A stretch of 64,000 bases of DNA from Tubiluchus corallicola. Lineage: Eukaryota; Priapulida; Priapulimorpha; Priapulimorphida; Tubiluchidae. The stretch's first letter is position 1, and every line of letters starts with the position of its first letter. The DNA is taken from assembly GCA_030141605.1 (NCBI GenBank), contig JAQGDQ010000001.1:932001-996000 (forward strand), written 5' to 3'. Shown here in pieces: positions 41,465-53,445 of this stretch. The notes below the pieces were generated by a model. That model was given only the letters and a program-made list of their open reading frames with translations. It had not been told where the DNA came from and made no database searches. A program made the position numbers and the translations under genes.

Positions 41465-44400
41465 TTACATTGCCTTTTTCTTTTTATCGGGAGTATTCCA
41501 GTAATACAAAACTTGCAGGAAGATAATCAAATTAAAGCTGGAGGCAATCACATAGATTAACACAATCAAGGCATCTCCTGTTTCGTGTATGGAGGTAAAT
41601 ATTCTCGCTAATGAACCAGCCAAGAGGAGGAAAACTGTGATTACAGAAAGCTGACCAGTGCCTCCATTTTGGTAGTTGGTAAAGGTTTGAACAAACTGTA
41701 AAATAATAAAAAAACTGTGATCATCTATTTGAACAAAAATGCAAGAAAATGTTATAGAAAGTAACTGAAAAATTATTTATAACCTTAACTTTTTAGAATT
41801 AGAATTAGAATTTTTGGGCTTTATATCACTTTTTCAAATAGTAAAAAGGTTACAAAATAAATTAAAATGACAACATTACAGCACTCCTCTTTTCTGCCCT
41901 GAAATGTTAATACAGAGTTCAGCTAGTGGACTGGCAAATGCAAAATGAAAATGAGGAAACACAAAGTTCTAAAAACAATTAAAAATTACTTCATTAACCT
42001 TCATATGGAACACTAATAACATATTAATAAAGATGTTTTGACAACTGTCATCAGTTTGATGGAACACATATATGATGAGAATTTAAAAGATGTTCTAAAG
42101 TTTAATTGTGACGTTCGCTTATAAATTATTACAAGTAAAATTACTACAGTATAATAATTTTGTAACTAGGTATCAAATGATAAATCACCACAAACTAAGC
42201 ATCCATTAATCAGATTCTCACTGTTTTTCCTAATAGAAAGGGCCTCTAGGGCAAGTATGATTGTTAGGCAATGGTCACATGCAAGGACTTCCCACGAAAA
42301 ATTACGAATTACGAATTACGAATATTACATATAAGTAATATATGTAAGCAAAAGAGTTATTTTGAAAGTTATAAACACATTAAATATTCTAAAATTTGTT
42401 GAGATGAAAGAATTCAAAGAACATGGACTGATAACTATTATTTTTAACTAGTTCTTAAACTCTTGTAAAAAAGATTTTTTTACGTGTGACAGGTTACTTT
42501 AACAATATAAGAATTCTGAAGAGTAAAACAGTTATGGTGATTAAACATTATGGTGAAATTTGTAGATTAAAAACTTAAACACACTATTTACTTCACTTAG
42601 AATCTGAGACAGCAGAGTCCTGATAATTTTGAACTACCCAATAAAGTTACTTTTTTGCATTATCATGTTAGTTAAGTGGATTCATATAGTTAATTAAGAA
42701 ATTACATAATTAACTAAAAATGTGCTTACTTTGCTACCAATTACAATGAAGATATTGGAGGACTGAAAATACCACAGAATATGAATAGGAACCAAGCCTG
42801 ACAACAGCAACAAGAAGCCAGCTACAAATGATATCACAAACAATGATCCTTCAGCAGATTTTTCTTGGTAATGCAGAATAAGAAAACATATTAATGATGT
42901 TTGAACTGACAAAAATGCTCCTTCACCCCAAGCACTAAAAAAAATAAAAAGAGGTATTAAAGATATTGCACTGCAATTAATTCTAAAAATCAAAAATATG
43001 ACATTTTAATACAATTCTCCAACTATCGTATTAATTATTATAATATTAATGCCAAGATTTGTCATGACAATAAGATTATAATAAATAATTAACTACCCAG
43101 GCTAAAATTAACTAAAACAAAATTAATTACTTAATTTAAAATTTCTCTAGTGTAAAGGATCTATCACTGGAAATGTTGAACTCAGTTGGCAGCTATAGGG
43201 ATGAATTTTGGACAGCCTTAACCAATGGGAATACTGTTGCCAAGTGGTCGGAGGCATCTGCCTTTGTAAGTAGGTCTATGATTCAAATCCAGGATGTGTC
43301 CTAACTTTTTCACATTTCCTATCTTTCAAGATTGATATCAAAATTTAATTAATTGTGGGTTTCTTCCATCGCTAACAATCACGCCAGAAAGTTTGCGTTA
43401 TTTGTACTTATGTAGTACAAAATCTCCAACTATTCTTTTTGCAAGGTAAGTGTAAACTATTTACAAAATTTTCATAATTTCAAAATAGCTTGAGTGTTGA
43501 AATGGCAGCCCAAAATGTTTTCATCAGACAATTTCAAACCTGCCTGGAAGAAAGCCTGAAACCAATTTCAAGTCTTTGAACTAAACTTTTTTGTGAACGG
43601 ACATATTAAAACATTTTGTTGCAGAAGCACCTTACTCAAGTGCATTTGCCATATCCAAATACCGTGTAACACAAAATGAAAACATCATAGTAGATATGCT
43701 ACTAAAATCTAATAATAATGGAGCAAAGGGCATGTATGTATGTAGTTCATGTTAGATCTTGAGATCCACACTACAACCGAGTGTTTTGTAAAACGTCTTG
43801 ATAGGTCTTGAGGGTGGCCGTTAGGTATTTGTTTTTGGAGAAATTCATTCCCTTTCAATATATGATCGATTTTATGATGCTCAAGTATTCTGTCCCAAAG
43901 AGGAAAATTCTTGCTAACATCACAACATTTTGTTACAATTCAGCTGCAGAATAGTTTGCCCGGTGACTGTGTGAACACTCAAGTTGTTTTGAAAATGTTT
44001 TGGTGAAAATAAATCACTTATTTCAAATTCCCTAAATTGCCTTATTACAATTAAATAAAACTGTTCACAGATTTATATCACACTAATGAATTAGCTTAAA
44101 CAAGCTCAGCAATTAAAAAAACAGTTTGTTAATGAATCTGAAATTTTTTGTTCTTACCAAACTGTTGCATAGCTAAAATTCTTTACTGACTAAGTTAAGT
44201 CAAGTTTCTAAGGTTATGATCCATAAAGATCATGGTTAAGGTCCATTCCAAGGTAGCGATCACACTCTGTTTACTCAGCTACTTTTCTAACTGCATACTA
44301 AGCGTAAGCAAATTTAACAAATTGTGTTACGCCTAGTACACACCTATTTAATGCTGATGCATTTTATGTTTGTTATTTGTAAAGAAAAAATTACCAACAG

Positions 44401-47400
44401 GTGGCAGAACCACACCACTTGTTAACTCAAAAGTTGTAAATTGTTTGTGCAAATGAGTCCAGGTTAAGAAAACAATAGCTACTCTTTTATCCTTTAGAAA
44501 TAACCTGAAATTTTTACTGAGAATCAAGAAAACTTCATGCAGTTTTACCTGAAAGGATATTTACTAGCAAAGCTGTAGGAAACAGTTGCTGTTACAGCCA
44601 TAAGTTCCAAGAATTGACTAAGAAAGCTTACACCTTCTCCACTTTTTGCTCCAAAAATTTTAATTATTTGTGGCAGTTTTACTGAAAAAGAAATTAAAAC
44701 TACATTGACATCTGTGAAAAGCATAGAATCTTTCTTGAATGACAGAAATGCAACATATTTTAAAAAGTTCTCAAATTTTTTATACCAAAAATTGCATCAG
44801 TTTAATAAATGACCCACAATATTAATGAATTTCATGTCCACTTCAAACATCCAACAAATGGAACAAAAAGTTAATGAAGATTAAAGTGCATCAGTAGATG
44901 CACAGAAAGATTTGAAATCATTAAGCAAATTTAACCAAAAATCAAATCTGATATTGGTTAATTTCAATGCCTATTTATTAAAACTCATCCAAAGAGTCAT
45001 GAGCAGACCTGCAAGAATTGCTGAATTAAAGAAACTAGTGCAGGGTAGCACATGATCTCAAAGTTACGCTATTAAACTGCGATAGTACTCACCTATCACA
45101 GCTCCAACTATAATTGCCAACCCTAGCAATTTACTAATTAGCACCTTCAAGCAGTCAACTGAAAGAAAAACGTAGGTGATAATCTAATTCATTTCAATAA
45201 AACTCTGCATTATTGATTTTAGATTCTCATGCACTTTTTCAAGAAATTAATGCATTTAAATTTCTTACTAAAATGAAAATGGTGCTAGTAGAGAATGTTA
45301 CTAAAGATCAGAAGCAGTGTGAGCAAATGCGCATGCTAAGTCTATGAAAAAATTGAATGTTTGTCAATTTCCACAAATTACTTGCCTCTTTGTATTATCA
45401 CACATGAATAGTCAGTTTCACAGATCTTTCCTTTTATTGCAAATGTTGACATCAATATTTTTCAGAGAAAGACTGAGACAAAAACCAACAAGAAAGGTTC
45501 TCTTCTAATTAATACTCGCGAAAACAAAGTGAAATGAAAATCATAGAAATTATAGACCTGTTGTTACAATCCATAAAAAATGTTGAAAAATTAGATAGTA
45601 AATATTTGTTAGCTGCTAATAAATAAATAAATATAACAATGCAAGGGGCACAATCGATATAAATAACAACTTACATGAAGTACACATACAAAATTACTTG
45701 CAAGTATATGAAAGATACACTAGTGAATTACTAGTACTGGCAAATTGTGTTCAAGGAATATCTAAGCAAAAATTATGTCAACATTAAGTTATTGAAGAAA
45801 TGTCAGTCAAAGTATATAGATCTAACTTTCTACTTGATCTACATTCCACTTATATCTGATTCTACTGAGCTACATATATACTAAATCACGTCAGCTAGAC
45901 AACTTAACAGAGCAAAAGGCCACTATAGCCTTTTTATACCTTGCTCCAAAGGAATTCATGGTTAAGCGATGATGTGCAACAGTAATTAGCTAAGTAAAAC
46001 TATAAGTATAATCCACAAAAGAAAGACTTCTATACAGTGCAGATGCGTAAATCCACAATATCGATATAAATTTCTTTAGAAGTGATTTATTAAATAAATG
46101 CATTTTTTATAACCAAATAAATACGTCTAGATTGTGTTCAGAACATTTTCAGCTTTAACTATTAATTAGTAGAAAGAGGTGAAAAATAAAAACTGAACTT
46201 TTAATGGGCCAAAACGTAATTGCCAAGAAATGGAAAAGTCTGAAATTATTAAGATTTCACTATAGCAAAATCTTTTTGCATATCGTACAATTATTATTAT
46301 TATTTTTTCTCTACAAACTTATCGCTTAATAACTCATTAGGCTTGCAACCTAGGGTCATGAGATTTACAGGGTGGGTAGCCCTGGGTAGGGGAAGAACAA
46401 CAGAGTGTTGATCTTTGACTTCTCGTCAGATGGTGAAAGGCAGTGGGCATCGGTCAGTTTTATGATTATGATTCAACTCTTCCTAAGGCTTACAGTTTTT
46501 TCAAATTTTTTCACAAGTGTTGTACTGTGGGGTAGATTGGAACCTGGGGTTTTAAAAAACTGGCAGGCTTTAAATTTCCAAGGGAAGGGCCAAAATGGAA
46601 AATGTGGGGTACCCCATTTGGTGACCTTTTACATGCTGAGAGCTAAGAACACAAAACTCACAGGGTACCCTCTCTGGGAAAGGGAACTATGTATACATGT
46701 GACCTGAGTTGCCAGGTCAAAGGTCACAGAACGGGCAAGCTTCATTTATTATTCTTAAGGATCCATCTGTTCCTATAGTTTTTGAGCTAGGGCAACAATA
46801 TTTGGTATTTGAATAAGTGGAGCCAGGTCCTTGGGTATGGCAGAACATGGATCATTTGAAGGGCAAAAATTTCCCACTAGGAGGCAAAAACCAAAAAAAC
46901 GGGGGTTGGGAACAGAAATGCATCAAGAGTCTATAAATACTACCACATAGCATATCAAATGCAAGGCCTCAATGAGAAGAATTCAATGGTATATGTTACA
47001 GTGATAATAGTTAACCTGTGACCCCTCTAGGGGATAAACCTGGGTTGAGGAGAGAAGTGCTTTCCAATGTCAACTGAAACTAGCTTGTAGTACATCAAAT
47101 GAAAGGTCTCAATGAGACAAATTGAATAGTATGTTATGTAGAGATTGGTTGGCCTCAGACCCCTGGGTCACGGGTTGAAATGTTACAAGTTGCTGTTTCA
47201 TTATGAAGTGCAGTTCCTATTCATTCAAGCAAAACAAATTCAATAAAGCAAAGCTAGAACTTTCAAAGAAAAGGCTGGCATCTTTTCAATGTCCTATTCT
47301 GTAACTACAGACTGTATTGTTTGCAAAATCTTCATTTTCTGACTACGTCAGAAACATCAACTAAGCATTATTGTTGTTATTAATAAAGCATTATTTAACA

Positions 47401-50400
47401 TGGATGATATTCTAACTATTCGGTTATTTACAGAATGGTCAACAAAACAAAATGAAAGGTAAATTAAAGAATTAAAAACACTGTAAGTGACATGTGCAAA
47501 TGCAAATATTTACAGTTCCATTAAAAATGGGAAATGCAAAGTATTAATGCTGTATAATTATTAGAAAAAAATGAACTAAAAGAAATGATTAAAATATTAT
47601 AAGTTGTAAAGACAAATGTAAGGTACAAAAATTATATTGCAATATTATGCTAAAAGACTGCGTAACCTAATGTAAAATTTGGGTAACTTACCTGGCAAGC
47701 ACTATTTCTTTTTCACCACTGGCAAGCTATTTTCACCACTTAAATTTCTTTTCTAGTAAATTGTTATACAAATGGGCATATTAAGACATCCATGATCAGT
47801 CCAACCCATTCCCATTACGAATGTCTATATGAGACGCAGTTTACAGTTGCTTGTGCTGTATTAGTACCACCATTAGCTATTATTAACGTGGTTAGTGATC
47901 ATTACACGCACTGTCATGTACTAATTTTGGTAGTGCTTATCATAGGCATACGGGGTCCCTGAATTTGGAAGGGGGGCAGAGGATTCTTTGCCCAAATTCT
48001 TAGAATTTCGCCCGATTTTTTAGGCTCCCGTTTCAACAAGTACAACCTTACTAAGTTCCTGATACCGAATACAAAAAGGCGTCATTTCTGATGGCATAAG
48101 ACTGAACTCATGAAGCTGATCAACATTATTTATTAGCCATATTGAAATGCAATGCACAACACATGATATGACCTATATGGCCAGATCTTGATAAGCTGTG
48201 CTCGTCTGTTTATGCACAAGCACCCGGATCATTAGGTTTCAAAGATTGTCATTGATTATGATATAAACAGTGTCCTAAGAACCAGAAGTGCAGCGATAAC
48301 TTCCAGAACAGAACAGTTTACTTCCAGTGAACATTGAATGACTGAGATGACAGAGCAATGGACCAGTAAAGAGGAACTATCCATATTTCATGACTGATAT
48401 ATGAATCGGTTACATAATCTGTCAAATCAGCAATTACCACGCAAGATGCAAGAATTAAGAATGCAGCAATGCACAGACACTTGACACTTCCTCACGTAGG
48501 TCAAATTAGCTCAGTAAAAGAATTTATCATGTTTGTTTTGTTCCGGAAATCTTTCATCAATGCGCGCGCACTGTCGACAGGCAGCGAAAAGAGTTTTATA
48601 AACAATCGGAGACCTGCAGAAAACTCAGCGACTAGTATATATTTTCAATTTTGCGAATGCTAATTGTTTCCAGACCACTCTCACTGCCGGTCTGGGACCG
48701 GGAGTCGGTGCGGATGACGCCTCGTGTGAGATCAAGATTCAGGCATCCAGGTGCATTCCAAAAATTATTACTCTCTCAAGATTCGGGGCATATTTGAATT
48801 CCAGGAAAAAATAAGGTGATGACGATTGAAATCTGAAAAAATATTAATTTTGAAGTTGAAAAAACTATTTTCTGAAAATATAAAGGGCGGTTCTGCCCGA
48901 ATTTGGGCATCAATTTTCCCCGAATTTTTCGAGACCCGAAAATTTGGGGGGCAGTCTGCTCCCCCCTGCCCCCACCCCGTACACCAATGATGCTTATATT
49001 GATGGAGGTTGTGCAACTACATGTGGTGTAGCACCTTTTAGGTATTAATTGTATAAACTATACCTGTTTGTTATATAGCCTTTATATAAAACTGCACTAA
49101 ATAACTGACTGGAATGTGTTATAACTACTGGTATGCTAAATGTAATCTAGAGATTAATTGCATCTACAACTACGTCTCCAAAATATTTGGCAGCCTCCAA
49201 GAAAAAGTAGGAAAGAAAAACTTAATTGTCTAGGTTCACACTGTCAATAAGATCTTTAACACCTAACTAGAGGAACATGCTACATTGCTAATATTAACTG
49301 CTTTCCAGTCTACAATGTAATTTATCATCCTTCAATAGTATTAGATCTTATAACGTCCATAAAGTCACAAAGAGGACTTAATGAGCAACACTACAAAATG
49401 CACAAATATTAGAGGTATTATAGAATGCAGCAACTATTTTTAGCTACTAGATTATATAAATGCTGATAGACTGAAGCTCCATAATATAGTTTAGCCAGGA
49501 ACAATTATAGTTAGTATACCCTGAATATAAGCTGAAAACCAATCATGTGCCAAATGCGCTTTAAGTGAAATATGCAAGGATCAAGGATACACATTTTCTG
49601 AGGAAAATTATAAGCATAAAAATTTCTTAAACTTGGGCTCCCAAAAGTCTGGCACCCATTCCTCAAATTTTGGCAACCTAGGCTGTAGCCTAGTTAGCCT
49701 AATGGTTAATACAGAGCTTTAATTCGTCTGAAAACTACAACTTTGTATGATTTAAATGAAGTACAGTAGGCTTAGTGGATTTGGACTTACTGTACCGGAT
49801 CCAGAGTCGGATCTGCCAAATCTGGCAAGTCCGAAAATCTGGATCGCTAATTGTGTGAATGACTGCACTGTGAACTTCGGAATGCGCTATTATCAAGCTG
49901 ATAAAGCACTTTCAAATCTTCCAATAGTATCAATACCAAACTGGCTGACCCAAACTGAAAGTTTGATCATTTTTTGTCATAAGGCTTGGGTTAATGATGT
50001 TAGCTTAGTGTCAAAGTTTTTTGCATCTCTAAATGAATGGGTTGCATTCAACACGTGGTCAATACAGAATATAGGATAACTGAATAGTATTATTATTCGA
50101 ATAGTTGAACCTTTGAATAATCGAGTATTCGTGTACATTCCTACATACTACACAAAATTTTATTTACAGTCGGTCTTCGATCTTGAATATATAAAACATT
50201 TACAATAAAGTTTTAGAATTTCGTCGACTTAATTAAACCTAATTATAAATGAAATTTAATATGAGTAGATATAAAACACTTTTAGATTATAACATTTTGC
50301 CTTTCCATTTTTTATGAAAACGAATATCTAAAAAAGATGTCTTTGAAATTTACCATGGCTAAAATTAAGCTGGAGGAACAGCTCCTGATAGCACTTTTCT

Positions 50401-50432
50401 GGTAGCAGATGTGTCGTTATAAACTCGTCCAT
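41465..50432 (-). CDS. MPDU1: MPDU1, mannose-P-dolichol utilisation defect 1 protein (PQ-loop family), five exons
   Basis: Exons 50432-50354, 45158-45093, 44681-44549, 42934-42730 and 41695-41465 join in phase (714 bases with stop) to a complete 237-residue protein, close to the usual 245-250. The first exon, 5.2 kb upstream, encodes MDEFITTHLLPEKCYQELFL. It is secured by the family motif LLPEKCY, an in-frame TGA just before the ATG, and a donor whose phase rebuilds FSHVDCLK. Recognisable blocks are VKLPQIIKIFGAKSGEG (49-65, first PQ loop), AWGEGAFLSVQTSLICF (94-110), and GQLSVITVFLLLAGSLARIF (175-194, second PQ-loop region). A lysine-rich C-terminus KKKK could be an ER signal. The hydrophobic segments fit a multi-pass ER membrane protein. 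In the family it is needed for use of dolichol-phosphate-linked mannose and glucose in glycosylation and GPI assembly. A SINE, a hAT-like element and other repeats lie in its introns. Confidence 0.95.
41800..41890 (-). mobile_element. Possible LINE 3' end with hexamer tail in MPDU1 intron 4
   Basis: AGAATT repeats about three times at 41805-41822 and is followed by TTTGGGCTTTATATCAC. Read on the minus strand this is a short body ending in a TTCTAA-type tail, as RTE- or CR1-like LINE ends often look. No coding part and no second copy in the window. Confidence 0.3.
43225..43365 (+). mobile_element. tRNA-derived SINE, copy D, in MPDU1 intron 3
   Basis: AAGTGGTCGGAGGCATCTG followed by GATTCAAATCC (43280-43290). 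The downstream body AACTTTTTCACATTTCC, TCTTTCAAG and AAAATTTAATTAATT closely matches copy A at 11.9-12.05 kb. This pair is the best evidence that the family is real. Confidence 0.65.
46330..47210. repeat. Unclassified G-rich repeat region with 140-bp internal duplication, in MPDU1 intron 1
   Basis: Composition changes sharply to GGG-rich words (GGGTAGCCCTGGG, GGGGTACCCCATTTGG). Two related segments start near 46951 and 47091, 140 bp apart, sharing CATCAAATG, AAGG, CTCAATGAGA and GACCCCT. A frame of about 100 codons at 46405-46707 has no recognisable similarity and is probably chance. It looks like part of a transposable element or a decayed satellite, but I see no termini. Confidence 0.4.
47941..48989. 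mobile_element. hAT-like non-autonomous DNA transposon, 1049 bp, in MPDU1 intron 1
   Basis: The left end is CATAGGCATACGGGG and the right end, read on the minus strand, CATTGGTGTACGGGG. Both continue into G-rich and GCCCAAATTC-type sequence that is only loosely matched. The flanks are GTGCTTAT (47933-47940) and ATGCTTAT (48990-48997), an 8-bp target duplication with one difference. CA...TG ends and 8-bp duplications are the mark of hAT elements. No transposase or BED finger is readable inside; frames are short. Confidence 0.7.
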
Positions 50433-51055
50433 GATTCAACTAGAATTAAAAAGTGCAACTATAATGCAAGACGCTGGCAGACGTACGGGAAAACGTCTCA
50501 CTCTCACTGTTTACTTTTCACTCTTAAAAGAAGGAGCACACCAGTACCAATGCTGCTTAGCGCTTACCATGTAACAGTTATTGTTGTTTTATTTTTTGAC
50601 AACACATTTAAAAATAATTTCTCTTCGACCGCTTTGACTCCTTTACTTTTGTGCCTGTGAATTTATAATGATTTGAAACACAAAAAATGAAATGCGTTTC
50701 AAATAAATTTAACACCAAAAAATCGCGGACGTAAACAGTAAACACTCCCAAACACAAAGATGTGACAAAAAGTAATCAGTAATTGCGTACTTGAAATCGA
50801 CGCTATAGCCCACTACTACACTGCACACGTGTGTCTCATGATTAATGAACTTTCGCCATCTACCGGCTGTGTTTTAAAATAAACAAGCAACAGAATTGCA
50901 TAAAAATTAATAGTAATCAATAATAGTTTTGAATGCATTCTCATGCATCCTTATGTTACTTACAAGGCAATTTCATTACATCTACTGTCCAACATTTTAA
51001 ACAATATCTACTTTTTATTTTATTAAGTTTTAAATTTTACACAAAAAAAACGAGA
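50433..51055. other. Region upstream of MPDU1
   Basis: It holds the MPDU1 5' UTR and presumably its promoter (minus strand). CACACGTGTG is at about 50823-50832. No other gene is seen. Confidence 0.3.
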
Positions 51056-51145
51056 AGAGAGTGAGAGAGAGAAACAGGAGAGAGAGAGACAGAGGGAAAG
51101 AGAGAGAGAGAGAGAGAGAAAGAAAAAGAGAAAGAAAGAGAAAGA
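51056..51145. repeat. (GA)n / GAAA microsatellite
   Basis: AGAGAG dinucleotide runs with AAAG interruptions; the Arg/Glu-rich frame across it is compositional. Confidence 0.9.
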
Positions 51146-51594
51146 TAATTCATATTTTTTCCGAATCATCATCACCAGCAATGAAAGTCATTATCGGCAT
51201 CATCATCTTCATTTTATTTACTTTTGTGTACTTTGTTGGCACTTTTGTGAGATGGGGCTGGTTGGCATTGTTATTACGACCAGGGATAGGATAAACACAC
51301 TGTTTTTTATCACATCCATTACTGCGATAGACAAAATTGAATAAAGACAATATCCCGAAGCTCCTAGGCTGGTCAGCAATAAGAGCCACGTTTTCACATT
51401 TCGCGCGCTACGTTCCAGCTAATGTCATGCGTGAAATGAAGATAAAACTAGCTTTTGAAGTGCGTTTGCAATGAAATCTTAACCATAATTGCGTGCTGCA
51501 TCATGGTTCATACAAAATTCGGTTTATTTATAAATATTTTGTTCTAAACGCCTATTTTATGTTTATTTTTATGTACAGATAGCCATTTAGTAAC

Positions 51595-51642
51595 ACCACC
51601 ACAACCACCACTAAAACCACCGCCACTATCACCACCATCAGT

Positions 51643-51691
<49 letters not shown>

Positions 51692-51720
51692 GCATCAGCA
51701 TCATCAGCATCAACAACAAT
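51595..51720. repeat. (ATC)n and (ACC)n trinucleotide tracts
   Basis: An interrupted ACC run (ACCACCACAACC...) passes into about 15 ATC units and ends in ATCAGC/AACAAC. The Met-rich minus-strand frame is an artefact. Confidence 0.9.
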
Positions 51721-52465
51721 GTCTTTATGAATGTCATTATTATTTTAATTACCATTATTGTAAATGAAGACTGTTTGCTCAGTGATTATTAACATTACTG
51801 CTCATTATGTATGTTATAACTGAAAACAGATTCTGTGACAAAGTGGAGCCATGAAATTTAGATCTAATTTATAGTAAATTATAGGGAACAATGTCAAATT
51901 TTAACAATCTGAGAGGATACGAAGATGATATAATATTACGCAACAAAAATTTTCCAGCTAAAGAAATTACATTACTACTTACATTATATACTACATACAT
52001 AAATTATATTTTCATTTTTTTAATGTTACAAAATTAAAATTGAAATGCTTACACCACTTGCGAACTGTTATTACTGTAATGACCCACAAATATATCAATT
52101 TTATGATATAAAATAGATTGCGCTTAAAATTCATTATTATTTTTAAGTTGAAATCACAAAAATGAGTAGAATAGATATGACATTAATATAATTAAGAATA
52201 AATGTATTGAATTATATATATACATAGGTTCTGTGTCTGACTATAATCACAGCAGCAGTATAATTAGAACATCACCATCAACAACAACAGCATTATCGTC
52301 ATCTACATTAAGTGAATTAAATAAAAGTAACATGTGGAAAGTGAAGTCTACATGGTACAGATACGTGATAAGGATGCATTTAGAATGTTCAAATTCGATT
52401 CGAACCTAAAATTATAGGTTCGAATATTTCAGCACTTCAACTATATACACATTCTTTATCATTCA

Positions 52466-52640
52466 AACGTTTGAAACAACATGCAATCAGTACAATTTAG
52501 CTGTGATTTTGTGCACAATTTATAAGCAAATTATTAGTGTTTTTACTGCAGAACAAATTAAGTAACATGCATGATGTTTGTGAGATTGCATTCTGATAAT
52601 GATTCACAAATTTATTAGGAAATCTTAACAACTGAATTTA
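52466..52640. repeat. Diverged dispersed repeat, copy 1
   Basis: It shares ordered words with 62946-63110: TTTGAAACA, ACAATTTA, AAATTATTAGTG, TGCAGAACAAA, TGTGAGA, GATTCA and TGAATT. Just upstream (about 52392-52440) is TTCGATTCGAAC, which also occurs near the second copy but on the other side of it. It is probably a non-autonomous element; the ends are not resolved. Confidence 0.55.
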
Positions 52641-53334
52641 TATATAAAACCATCATTATCAGTTTTTCAAAGATTAACTGTAAAAACATTCAAGATATGC
52701 TATAAATTTGGCATAAATTGACTTTAGTCATTTCGAGCAGTTCTGAAATCTCATGCATTTCCTTGGTATATCCAATCATGACATGCTGTCTTTGATCGTG
52801 TATAAATCAATTTAAGGTTCTAAGGAACAGAACTGCCAGTTACAGGTTCTATTGTTTTTCTTAGAGCTGCTTCTACATGAAATGGCAACTTAAGAAAAAT
52901 TTCAGTTGACCCCATGTCTTTTATTTCGTCACTGCACATATGCAACGCAATCATCAATCGCACCGTGCCTGCAATATTTCCGGGTCAGTTGATTTTTAAA
53001 ACATCCCACAAGCAGTATACAGACAATGAAGGAGTAAAGGCATAAATTTTGAAGATCGATTTTAACTAGGGGTTCCAATGATGCAATGTAAGCATTCGAA
53101 TCCACTAAAATAATGTTTCAGTTGTAACACATGCTTGAAGCCTGAAGGTCACGTGTTATAACCTGAAAATAAATAAAGGCAGCAATTATAATCTCTTTAA
53201 CACACAGTATATTACCACTGAACTAGTGCCTAATGTAAATGTGTTTTTAAAAATAGCGAGATATATCACTATAATTATAGAGTCGTGTAGATGTTTCTCA
53301 TTGATTGTGTATTGATAGGAAAAAAATCTGTGAC

Positions 53335-53445
53335 CTACTATGCTGTCAAACTAGTAGTCAGTACAGCCGACCTGCAATCACAATGTTATACGTTCAAGTC
53401 CTGGTCGGCCGACAATGTACCAGCTTTTCTTCATTTAATTAGTAT
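53335..53445 (+). mobile_element. tRNA-like SINE, copy F (diverged)
   Basis: CTAGTAGTCAGTACAGCCG (A-box-like) and GTTCAAGTCC (53392-53401, B-box-like) have tRNA spacing. CTTTTCTTCATTTAATTAG follows, faintly like the SINE body. No clean cloverleaf with acceptor stem is formed, so it is not called a tRNA gene. Confidence 0.4.

Noticed and set aside
46405-46707. 100-codon frame in the G-rich block
   Set aside because: Composition-driven and inside a repeat; no similarity recognised.
49760-50145. Ends of a DNA transposon (CCGGATCCAGAGTCGGATC patch and the TTCGAATAGTTGAACC...TATTCGTGTACATTCC patch)
   Set aside because: Resembles hAT-like end sequence, but no matching inverted partner or target duplication was found.
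51552-51755. Met-rich minus-strand frame
   Set aside because: Translation of the ATC trinucleotide tract.
53335-53445. tRNA gene
   Set aside because: A- and B-box-like words are present but no acceptor stem or clean cloverleaf; kept only as a diverged SINE.
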